A stretch of DNA of 35,780 nucleotides from a virus. Below are positions 1 through 6,105 of the stretch, in pieces. The notes under the pieces were generated by a model. The model searched no databases, was not told the origin of the DNA, and saw only the letters and a list, made by a program, of their open reading frames with translations. The stretch covers positions 1-35,780 of IMG/VR virus record IMGVR_UViG_3300037316_000030; one strand, 5' to 3'. Position 1 is the stretch's first letter; the number at the start of each line of letters is the position of its first letter. A program made the position numbers and the translations under genes.

Positions 1-541
1 ACCACACTACCTCATCGTTGAAGTGCTTGAGGAAGTTGGTGAGGCGCTGCTGGTCGGAGTCCAGGTAGAACTCCCACTGGCCGAGCCCGCCGGGCTGCTC
101 GTACTTGGCGACGATGATGTCGAGGCCCATCGCCTCGGCGATGGTACGCTCCCACTTGGCGCCGGTCGAGGACTCCCAGCCTGGCAGCATGACGATACCG
201 GTGCACTCGTTCACGATGATATTGAAGTCCCACCGAAATAGCACTTTGTGGGTGTCGCCGTCGGTGAACAGCGCAGCCTCGTAGCGAGATACATCACCTT
301 CAGCGAAGCCATCGACCAGTGTGATGTCACTGATGCCGTGACTGCGTGCTACGTTGCGATCGTTCTGCGCTGGTGAGCGCACATTGTTGGCGCCACGCTT
401 CCACAGCGTGTCCTCGACTTCGTCGAAGAGCGGGAAGTTAAATGACGGCTTGCCTGTCATACCGCCGCTCACGTACAGCTTCATGCCGAGGAAGTTGCAG
501 ATGCGCATGTCTACCTCATCCTCAGTGATATCAGTCGTCAT
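1..541 (-). CDS. DUF4406-like protein, 3' end outside the window
   Basis: The first 180 codons are present and the frame is still open at the window edge. The N-terminal half has a YVSGGMTG motif (residues 23-30) followed by F-N-F-P, and a GWESSTGAKWE motif near residues 121-131. These match DUF4406, phage proteins with a fold related to nucleoside 2-deoxyribosyltransferases. A role in nucleotide or nucleoside handling is inference; no member's reaction is assumed here. The start is the ATG at 541-539, with GGAGG about 10 bases upstream. That ATG overlaps the stop of the preceding 30-codon gene (ATGA), which suggests translational coupling. It is the last gene seen in the replication/recombination run. 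Confidence 0.8.
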   Translation of the reverse strand, partial: MTTDITEDEVDMRICNFLGMKLYVSGGMTGKPSFNFPLFDEVEDTLWKRGANNVRSPAQNDRNVARSHGISDITLVDGFAEGDVSRYEAALFTDGDTHKVLFRWDFNIIVNECTGIVMLPGWESSTGAKWERTIAEAMGLDIIVAKYEQPGGLGQWEFYLDSDQQRLTNFLKHFNDEVVW

Positions 542-630
542 CTCGAAATCCTCCAGGTATTGATTGCCGTACCGACGAAGAAGCAGACGCTCCCTGCCAG
601 GTACCACAGGTTCGGTATGTACTTGCTCAC
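538..630 (-). CDS. 30-residue single-pass membrane protein
   Basis: A very short reading frame starts at GTG 630-628 and stops at TGA 540-538. It encodes about 30 residues with one hydrophobic stretch (LWYLAGSVCFFVGTAIN), preceded by Lys, Tyr and Pro and followed by Trp, Arg and Ser. This is consistent with one membrane span. The start codon overlaps the upstream gene's stop (GTGA) and its stop overlaps the downstream ATG (ATGA), so it exactly fills the gap between two genes. Similar tiny membrane proteins are common in actinophages, but function is unknown. The Shine-Dalgarno sequence is weak, so translation may depend on coupling. Confidence 0.6.
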   Translation of the reverse strand: MSKYIPNLWYLAGSVCFFVGTAINTWRISR

Positions 631-857
631 GCCGCTGATTCCCAGGTATAGATCCACCGTCCAGTAGTCTCGGATAAGCGGTCTCGGGTGTAGTACCCAA
701 GCAGCTTAGTCACCTGTTCGTCGGCACAGGTCATCTCACTGTCTGCCTCTGCAAACACCCGAATGAGCCGAGAGGGCACAGACTGATAGTTAGGACGCTC
801 CCGCCCCGACCACGGACCGCCGATGAAAGTACTAGCTGTGGGGTGGAGCATCTTCAT
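627..857 (-). CDS. Hypothetical protein, 76 residues
   Basis: The reading frame from ATG 857-855 gives 76 residues with no motif I recognise. The second half is charged and aromatic, ending in RWIYTWESAA. I chose this start because AAGGA lies about 7 bases upstream, which limits the overlap with the end of the endonuclease VII gene to 26 bases. An upstream in-frame start at 953 would run deep inside that gene with low-complexity Thr/Ser sequence and looks like shadow coding. The stop TGA at 629-627 overlaps the GTG of the 30-residue membrane protein, so the two are probably coupled. A second ATG at 851 is an alternative start. Confidence 0.55.
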   Translation of the reverse strand: MKMLHPTASTFIGGPWSGRERPNYQSVPSRLIRVFAEADSEMTCADEQVTKLLGYYTRDRLSETTGRWIYTWESAA

Positions 858-1155
858 GGATCCTTGGTTCGAGAAATACACCGTTAGCGGGCGGGTCTTC
901 GAGATAGAGCCAGGCGTTGTAGTACCACTCCTTGTCGTCGTGACGCACGCCAAGGTCCTGGTTGCAGTCGTTGCAGAGCAGCCCTCTGAACCAGCCCGAG
1001 CGATGATTGTGGTCGCAGTGCGGTAGGCGACTCAGTGTGAAGCGTCGCCTGCAAATGGCACACTTGTCGTCCTGTGCGCTGAGCTGCGCCCACCAGTCGG
1101 CGACGCTGAGGCCGAACTTCTTCAACCTCGACGCAGCCGGCGGCTTAAGGTTCAT
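832..1155 (-). CDS. Recombination endonuclease VII-like HNH nuclease
   Basis: The 107-residue protein has the endonuclease VII arrangement: a CxxC pair (C32, C35), a DHNH core (D48-H51), then a second CxxC pair (C61, C64). The four cysteines would bind a structural zinc, and D48/H49 belong to the beta-beta-alpha metal nuclease centre. The family cleaves branched DNA such as Holliday junctions; T4 gp49 is the type member. It is shorter than T4 gp49 and similar to compact actinophage members. Debranching replicated DNA before packaging is its likely job. The start ATG at 1155-1153 has AGAGG upstream. It follows the DNA polymerase gene by 17 bases and overlaps the next gene by 26. Confidence 0.88.
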   Translation of the reverse strand: MNLKPPAASRLKKFGLSVADWWAQLSAQDDKCAICRRRFTLSRLPHCDHNHRSGWFRGLLCNDCNQDLGVRHDDKEWYYNAWLYLEDPPANGVFLEPRIHEDAPPHS

Positions 1156-1172
1156 CCTTGATCCTCTGCAGC

Positions 1173-3131
1173 TCAGTCATGATCAGTCCAGTTCTTGCAG
1201 TCAAACCGCATGGGTAGATGCTCGAAGTAATCAAGCTCGTCTGCTACGGATTGTAACAACGCACCAACCTTTTCGCCAGTGCCGGGCAGCACTTCCATCA
1301 CGAGGCTGTCGTGCACCTGTAGGCAGAGGCGAGCGCCGAGGGAAATCCACCCTGGCTCACCCCTTACCATGTAGGATTTCATACACTCGGCCACGGCGCC
1401 CTGCACCACGGCGTTCAGGGCGGTATAGAACTTGACGATACGTCCCGGCGTGCGGAAGTGTCGATAACGTCCGTCGACGATCATCGGGAGTACACCGTCA
1501 CGGCGGGCGATGCGCTCGAGGCCCTTCATCAACCGCACGAGCTTCGGGTAGGCATTGCGGTAGCCCTCGAGGTCGTCGGCTGCGGTGCACACGAGGCATT
1601 TATAACATTGTTTGGGCCGTTTAACTCCCGATGCACGGTTCCACTTCCACGCTGCGCACTCGGTCATCGGTGTGTCCGAGGTGACCCGGTACTTCGCAGC
1701 CTTGCGTGGCCCAACACCATAGGGGAACCCGTAGTTCAGGTTCTTACCGACTCGCCGCTGGAGTGGGGTGAAGTCCGGCCCGAACACACGGAGGGCGGTG
1801 AGTGCGTGCAGGTCCTCGCCTCGGGACAGCGCACCGATGAGGTTCTCATCCTCGCAGAAGCCGGCCATGATGCGCAGCTCTGCTTGGGCGAGGTCGAACT
1901 CCCACAGCTCGTAGCCGGGCGCAGGCTCGAACAGATCACGCACACCCTCGAGCGTGTCTGCTCGTGGGATCGTCTGAAGGTTCGGATCGCTGCAAGATAG
2001 CCGGGCAGTAACGGTTCGTGTCGACGAGAACGACGGGTGGATACGACCGTCTTCGGCAATCGTTTCGTGAAGAGGGCGGTAGTAACCGACCATCGCCTTG
2101 TTAAGGTGCCGATACTCAAGGAGATCCGCAACTCGTGGGTCGTCATTGAGTTCCTCCAGTGCTTCCTTGTTCGTAGACGGTTGACCGGTAGCGGTGCGGT
2201 GCTGCACGGGCACGCCCCAGTCGACGTAGATCATCTTGATGAGCTGCGTCACGCTGTTCATGTTGATGTCCGCAAACAGCGCAGTCAACTCGTCGAGTCG
2301 TACCTGCGCCACGTTCGCCTGCGCCACGCACGCCTGCTTGTTGACGTGGATGCCCGTGCCCATCATGCGGTACAGGACGTGGAGCACGTCGTACTCACGC
2401 TGCATAGCGGCAAAGCGTTCCTCGTCGAGGACGAAGGTCTTCGTGCCCTGGTGGTGGCACGTCATGAGTGTCAGCTCGGCGTCACGGGCTCCGTACTCGG
2501 CCATGTCGGTTGCGGTAAGCGTGGCGAACGTCTTCTTTGAAGCCGCAGCAATGCGAGCCGCTTCCGCTCTTGCCGGTGCAGCAGGATGAGGCTTGCCCCA
2601 CTTCTCCGTTTGCCGCAACTCTTTGTAGACATCGGCTTGCGTTCTCCCTCGCTTGATCTTCTTCATTGCTTCCATCTCGGCCTTCGCATCCTCGCCGAAG
2701 TACCGAGACGCCACCCACTTGAGCCGCTTGTCGGCGTTCTCGTCGATTAGGAACTCGACCACCAGGGTGTCATAGAGGTGCTCGCTGTCGGGCACCTTGA
2801 AGTCGCCGCATAACGTGAGCACACGCCAGTCGAACTCCGCATGGTGGTAGCACTGGATGCCGGGGTGACGGTTGAAGGCCTGGAGTAGCCGGCGTGGGCT
2901 GAGGTTCTTCGACTCGACGTGCCCGACGGGCAGGTACCACGAGTGCATCGTCTCACGCTGCCCGATGGGCCACCAGTAGGCGCAGGAGATCCCCGTTGGC
3001 CGATCGTTCTGGTAGACACGCAGGCCAGTGGTCTCGGTATCGATGGCGAGCGTCGCCTCGTGCCTGGCGACCGTGCGCAGCTCATGAATGAGACGGTCGT
3101 ACTCTTTTTTGCTCTGTATGAGGACGCTCAC
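1173..3131 (-). CDS. polA: Family A DNA polymerase with 3'-5' exonuclease
   Basis: The 652-residue protein is a replicative polymerase of the T7/Pol I class with proofreading but no 5' nuclease domain. Exonuclease motifs: Exo I D31/E33 (AIDTETTGL), Exo II near D101, Exo III Y213-x3-D217. Polymerase motifs: A at D413 (EFDLAQAELR), B on the O-helix at R459-Y471 (RRVGKNLNYGFPYG), C at H607-D608 (LQVHDSL). Tyr467 sits where Pol I has Phe, as in T7 polymerase; in known enzymes this residue governs dideoxynucleotide discrimination. Between motif B and the next helix is an insertion with C492, C509, C512 and C515, perhaps a small zinc knuckle. The GTG start (3131-3129) overlaps the previous stop as GTGA. 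Confidence 0.95.
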   Translation of the reverse strand: MSVLIQSKKEYDRLIHELRTVARHEATLAIDTETTGLRVYQNDRPTGISCAYWWPIGQRETMHSWYLPVGHVESKNLSPRRLLQAFNRHPGIQCYHHAEFDWRVLTLCGDFKVPDSEHLYDTLVVEFLIDENADKRLKWVASRYFGEDAKAEMEAMKKIKRGRTQADVYKELRQTEKWGKPHPAAPARAEAARIAAASKKTFATLTATDMAEYGARDAELTLMTCHHQGTKTFVLDEERFAAMQREYDVLHVLYRMMGTGIHVNKQACVAQANVAQVRLDELTALFADINMNSVTQLIKMIYVDWGVPVQHRTATGQPSTNKEALEELNDDPRVADLLEYRHLNKAMVGYYRPLHETIAEDGRIHPSFSSTRTVTARLSCSDPNLQTIPRADTLEGVRDLFEPAPGYELWEFDLAQAELRIMAGFCEDENLIGALSRGEDLHALTALRVFGPDFTPLQRRVGKNLNYGFPYGVGPRKAAKYRVTSDTPMTECAAWKWNRASGVKRPKQCYKCLVCTAADDLEGYRNAYPKLVRLMKGLERIARRDGVLPMIVDGRYRHFRTPGRIVKFYTALNAVVQGAVAECMKSYMVRGEPGWISLGARLCLQVHDSLVMEVLPGTGEKVGALLQSVADELDYFEHLPMRFDCKNWTDHD

Positions 3132-3409
3132 GAGCCCGCCCTCACTGCATACTTCTGTGCGAACAGCTCATCGACCGCAACCCTGAATAACGACCGTTCG
3201 TATTCAAGCTTACGGTGGTCGGCTCGGCGTTCCCACTCGATGAGACCTGCCACATCACCAAGGTCAGCATCGAACTGCGCCGCCTCGTATGTGTGCACGG
3301 CGGTGTTGCGGATGCGCTCAGCAGTGTGCGCACGGTGCGCAGGCTGATCGGCCTCGACCACCGCCTGCTCCGCCAGTGATAGGCCGTGCATGAACAGCTC
3401 GTGGAACAC
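3128..3409 (-). CDS. Hypothetical helical protein, 93 residues
   Basis: The protein is 93 residues, rich in Ala, Glu and Arg, with a sequence typical of long helices and no recognisable motif or membrane segment. The GTG start at 3409-3407 has AGGGG about 7 bases upstream. Its stop overlaps the DNA polymerase start (GTGA), so the two are probably translationally coupled. It lies just downstream of the structured element at 3435-3505. A small replication accessory protein is possible from position alone; the sequence does not show it. Confidence 0.7.
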   Translation of the reverse strand: MFHELFMHGLSLAEQAVVEADQPAHRAHTAERIRNTAVHTYEAAQFDADLGDVAGLIEWERRADHRKLEYERSLFRVAVDELFAQKYAVRAGS

Positions 3410-3434
3410 CTAAGCCCCTAAGTGTGTGAAAATG

Positions 3435-3505
3435 GCACTGGCCGGGACAGCGGAGGGCGGTGTGGGGGAATCCCTATTTGCTCCGACTTACGTCCCGGCC
3501 AGTGC
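3435..3505 (-). promoter_or_regulatory. Long structured inverted repeat in intergenic gap
   Basis: A perfect 14-bp inverted repeat (3435-3448 with 3492-3505) closes a 43-base interval. Inside it, 3451-3455 can pair with 3481-3485 and 3466-3468 with 3472-3474, so the minus-strand transcript could form a long branched or stacked hairpin. On the minus strand it is followed by CATTTTC, a poor U-tract. It occupies the only gap longer than 80 bases in the left-hand module (3410-3512), between the DUF669 and polymerase-side genes. It could be a terminator or attenuator, an mRNA-stabilising structure, or a cruciform/origin element; the sequence does not decide. Confidence 0.6.
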
Positions 3506-3512
3506 GACCAGG

Positions 3513-3965
3513 TTACTTCAGACTACTTCCTCGACGTTTGGTTGTCGAGGACTTCGCCGTCGGCAACGGCTTCAGGCGCTTGATCTCCTGGTACTCGTCG
3601 CTCCCCTTCTGGAAGGCGATGACACCGATCGCACGCTTGCCGACGAGCTGCGACAGGCTGAACTTCTTGCCGGTGCCCACGGTAACGCCGAGTGCGGCGA
3701 CCGTGTCCCGGAAGATGCCCGAGCCCGTGCCCTTCGTGGGGCAGTGGCGGAAGAACACACGACCTGCGTGCGGCTCACCCTCCACGACCTTGAAGACCAG
3801 CACAGCCTTCGGCTGCCCAGCCTTCGACACACCCGGCTCCGCCTTGTCGACGATCAGTTCGTAGTCGCCGATCTCAACGGGGTCGAAGTTGCCATCGCTC
3901 GCCTGACTGAAGTCAACCTCGACCTCGTCAGAGTTGGCCTCTCCGAGCTTGTCCTTTAACGCCAT
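3513..3965 (-). CDS. DUF669 family putative ssDNA-binding protein
   Basis: The 150-residue protein shows the DUF669 pattern: an acidic N-terminal section, then FDPVEIGDYELIVDKAE, a conserved turn with Lys and Gly, a beta strand ending in KVVEGE, and HAGRVFF. The C-terminus is rich in Lys, Ser and Thr. DUF669 genes commonly sit beside phage Sak4/Cas4-type recombination genes and are suspected single-strand-binding-like proteins; that role is inference. I chose ATG 3965-3963 because GAGGAAG lies just upstream. An upstream in-frame start at 4001 would overlap the previous gene. It is two genes downstream of the Sak4-like ATPase, which supports a shared recombination role. Confidence 0.8.
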   Translation of the reverse strand: MALKDKLGEANSDEVEVDFSQASDGNFDPVEIGDYELIVDKAEPGVSKAGQPKAVLVFKVVEGEPHAGRVFFRHCPTKGTGSGIFRDTVAALGVTVGTGKKFSLSQLVGKRAIGVIAFQKGSDEYQEIKRLKPLPTAKSSTTKRRGSSLK

Positions 3966-3966
3966 G

Positions 3967-4155
3967 TCAGACTTCCTCACTAGGAACGTACCGCTTTTCA
4001 ATTCGGTACTGCCGGTAGATCAAGTTGGGGTCGTAGTCCCATTGCTGGATCCACTCCTGAGCCAACTCATAGGTATCACACTCGACGCACGCCGTGTCTT
4101 GGTCGGTGCGAAGCTGTGTACACGAGACAACAAGAAACTTCTCTACTGCTCTCAT
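3967..4155 (-). CDS. Hypothetical protein, 62 residues
   Basis: A short reading frame sits between the ATPase and DUF669 genes. ATG 4155-4153 overlaps the ATPase stop as TGATG; a GTG one codon earlier (4158-4156) is the alternative. The protein has cysteines at about residues 12, 23 and 26, the last two as a CxxC-like pair (CVEC), then aromatic residues and WIQQWDYDP. One CxxC pair is too little to claim a zinc site. No family recognised. It resembles small phage proteins carrying reformatted sensory or display data (for example CDTYELAQEWI), but I cannot assign a function. Confidence 0.65.
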   Translation of the reverse strand: MRAVEKFLVVSCTQLRTDQDTACVECDTYELAQEWIQQWDYDPNLIYRQYRIEKRYVPSEEV

Positions 4156-4988
4156 CACTTCTCTGCTTTCTTCGGCGCCGGCCGACGCCGAGGTTTGGTA
4201 GCTACCTGCTTCTGGGTGGCTGCAGCGTACTCAGCCTGCACCCTCTCCCAGATTGTGTCGAAGCCGTTCTCCTTCGGGATGACAACGAACGGCTTCAGAG
4301 ATTCGATCCTACTCTTGGTGGAGCGGCTGTTGCACTCGTCGGTGAAGAGCACCCTACACCCTTCGTACGCACCGAGCGCCTCGTCCTCTTCGTCTACCTG
4401 GTCAACGATGAGCATCTCACCAATGACCGAGGCGAAGTCACACACGACCTTGTCCATGCCCGGAGAGACATTGGGTCCCGTCTGACCGTTAGTCGTGCGT
4501 TGACCAGACAGGATGATGATGTGTACACCCAGCCGGCGCAGCGCAACAAGAAACCGCTGCATCTGTCGCTGGTTGCCGTAGAAGTCGCCCTGCTCAGGAA
4601 CGAACTGCATGCGGATAGAGACGGTCTTGCCTTGCGCTTCTTTCGTACTGACTGCGTCCTCCGTCATCTCGTCCATGAGTAGGAACACCAACGAGTCGAG
4701 GTTGTCGACCACCAGGGTCTCGTAGTCGCCTTCCTCAATCAGATCCTTGAGTACGAAGTACAATGCCTCCAGATCCTTGTAGCCCTCAGGCTCGAACCGC
4801 ATCGGCTTCTTGCCCTTGAGCCCGAGTGTGAGCATCCCTCGGTTGGTGTCGAGGAAGAAGGGCTTTGGGAACGACTCAGCGAGCGTGGTCTTGCCACGCC
4901 CAAACTCGCCGTAGATGACCATGATGAGCGGTTCGTCGTTGACGTCTAGCTCAGCCGGTTCGTGGGATAGCTCACGATTTGCAACCAT
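4155..4988 (-). CDS. Sak4-like RecA-fold ATPase (phage nucleotide-binding protein)
   Basis: The 277-residue protein is a compact RecA-fold ATPase of the AAA_24 / phage nucleotide-binding type. It has a Walker A loop at residues 27-34 (GEFGRGKT) and a Walker B strand ending at D95 (ETLVVDN). A Lys/Arg/Pro-rich tail follows. Members in other phages are called Sak4 and promote single-strand annealing or strand exchange; here that is inferred from family and context. ATG 4988-4986 has GGAGGA upstream and overlaps the WhiB-fusion stop as TGATG. Neighbours are a Cas4-like nuclease, a DUF669 protein and PolA, the usual recombination company of Sak4. The second half is less conserved and I recognise no further domain. 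Confidence 0.82.
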   Translation of the reverse strand: MVANRELSHEPAELDVNDEPLIMVIYGEFGRGKTTLAESFPKPFFLDTNRGMLTLGLKGKKPMRFEPEGYKDLEALYFVLKDLIEEGDYETLVVDNLDSLVFLLMDEMTEDAVSTKEAQGKTVSIRMQFVPEQGDFYGNQRQMQRFLVALRRLGVHIIILSGQRTTNGQTGPNVSPGMDKVVCDFASVIGEMLIVDQVDEEDEALGAYEGCRVLFTDECNSRSTKSRIESLKPFVVIPKENGFDTIWERVQAEYAAATQKQVATKPRRRPAPKKAEK

Positions 4989-5710
4989 CAGTCCTCCGTT
5001 GATTCTTCTGCTGCCGATACCATAGCCGACCACTGCGATACCGACCAGAGGTGCGGTGGCTTCCAGTGGCGCAGCTCGAGCGTAGTTGCCATGAGATTGT
5101 GGTGTAGTCCATCACGCTCAATCGTTCCGTCGTACTCCAGAGCATCGAAGACACGACCCACGTCCCCTTTACGCACTCCGAACTGCTTGGCGAGCTTGGG
5201 CGGCGATGGCAGGTGAAAGGAGAACCTGGCCGATTCCTCCAGTAGGAACTCGATGATTCGAGAGGCCAATAAAGTGTGACGGTCCTGCCACTCATCGCCA
5301 GCATCGGGTATAGCTTGCACCCGGATGAACTTCCCGCACCCATTGCAGATCAGGATTCCGGTGCGCTGTTGAATGGGGTCCCATGTAGTGCCGCAGTCAG
5401 GGCACGTAGCGTGATCCCGCTTGTACACAGAGTACCGTTGGGCCGGCGTGAGACCAGCACGCAGACCGAATCGATGTCGCATGGGAACGGTTCCCTCTTG
5501 AGCGAGTGCACCGTCCAGACATCCCACTCGGGCGGAACAAGTATCACAAAACCGTGCAGCGACAATACGGTGAGGATTTCCTTCGAGCGGCTCCTGACCA
5601 TTTCGGAGACTGCCAGTGTAGAAGAGTTCGGTGTCCGAACCTGTGCACGCTTCGATCCCCATCTCACGGCACGATCCCAGCTTGTCGAAGGTCATGCCAC
5701 ACGTCGCCAT
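4988..5710 (-). CDS. WhiB-like protein fused to zinc ribbon and winged helix
   Basis: About 240 residues. The N-terminal third has the WhiB pattern C-x32-C-x2-C-x5-C (C22, C55, C58, C64), with D-x-E-L-F-Y after the first cysteine and a Gly-rich turn (GLRAGLTPAQR) where WhiB proteins have GVWGG. WhiB proteins bind a 4Fe-4S cluster and act on the main sigma factor. Next comes a zinc ribbon with C103, C106, C122 and C125. Residues about 150-210 resemble a GntR-type winged helix (SPPKLAKQFGVRKGDVGRVFDALEYDG). Typical WhiB proteins are 80-140 residues, so this is a fusion. The start is uncertain: ATG 5710 has GAAGA upstream; ATG 5695 and 5662 are alternatives. It overlaps the preceding gene by 47 bases if 5710 is right. 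Confidence 0.8.
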   Translation of the reverse strand: MATCGMTFDKLGSCREMGIEACTGSDTELFYTGSLRNGQEPLEGNPHRIVAARFCDTCSARVGCLDGALAQEGTVPMRHRFGLRAGLTPAQRYSVYKRDHATCPDCGTTWDPIQQRTGILICNGCGKFIRVQAIPDAGDEWQDRHTLLASRIIEFLLEESARFSFHLPSPPKLAKQFGVRKGDVGRVFDALEYDGTIERDGLHHNLMATTLELRHWKPPHLWSVSQWSAMVSAAEESTED

Positions 5711-5966
5711 TTTCTTCGGCCTTCTTACGTTCGTACGGTACAAGCACGCTGTCGATAAAGTCGGCACGACAACCTTCGAGTGCGCCGAGGCATTCCGCCA
5801 GTAGGGCGTAGTCAACGCACCAGTGCTGATCTACACGACGTGCGGTGTGTTCGAGGATGTAGTCCTGCAGCACCGCTGTGAGCTGGAACGTGAGCTGCCC
5901 CACGTTCTCAGCCGGTACCACTGTGCTCGGTCGACACGCTCTATCAGTCACTCGTACGTGAGGCAT
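5664..5966 (-). CDS. Hypothetical protein, 100 residues
   Basis: The 100-residue protein starts at ATG 5966-5964 with AGAGGA about 9 bases upstream. The middle is helical with Cys, Trp and acidic residues; the C-terminal part (VPYERKKAEENGDVWHDLRQ) is highly charged. I recognise no domain. It overlaps the end of the small zinc-ribbon gene by 23 bases and the start region of the WhiB fusion by up to 47 bases, in a different frame. That nesting suggests coordinated expression with the WhiB fusion, but no functional link can be read from the sequence. Confidence 0.65.
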   Translation of the reverse strand: MPHVRVTDRACRPSTVVPAENVGQLTFQLTAVLQDYILEHTARRVDQHWCVDYALLAECLGALEGCRADFIDSVLVPYERKKAEENGDVWHDLRQAGIVP

Positions 5967-6105
5967 CGTCTAGTTCCTCTTCACATCGGAAACAGAAGCC
6001 AAGCTCCCGCTCGTGCGGCCAGCGGCACGGTGCGCCGCAGTTGATGCAATACTCGAACGGTATCAGGTCGCCCCGTTCGTCGAGACCTCCGGGACCCTCA
6101 GGCAT
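5944..6105 (-). CDS. Small zinc-ribbon protein, 53 residues
   Basis: This frame from ATG 6105-6103 to TGA 5946-5944 encodes about 53 residues with CxxC at C20/C23 (YCINCG), another cysteine at C27, and a second pair C38/C41 (FCFRCEEEL). This is a typical short zinc ribbon with an acidic tail. The ATG directly follows the TAA of the Cas4-like gene (TAAATG), and GAGGTGG in that gene's end can act as its ribosome binding site. It sits just upstream of the WhiB fusion, which carries its own zinc ribbon. Function is unknown; small phage zinc ribbons often bind nucleic acid or host transcription proteins. Confidence 0.7.
   Translation of the reverse strand: MPEGPGGLDERGDLIPFEYCINCGAPCRWPHERELGFCFRCEEELDDASRTSD

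Noticed and set aside
627-953. Longer version of the 76-residue gene starting at 953
   Set aside because: The extra N-terminus is low-complexity and lies inside the endonuclease VII core; the start at 857 has a ribosome binding site.
1145-1180. Eleven-codon frame after the DNA polymerase stop
   Set aside because: Too short, and the AGAGG inside it serves the endonuclease VII start instead.
5664-5966. Treating the 100-residue gene as a shadow of the WhiB fusion frame
   Set aside because: It has its own good ribosome binding site and most of it lies outside the WhiB frame, so I kept both.
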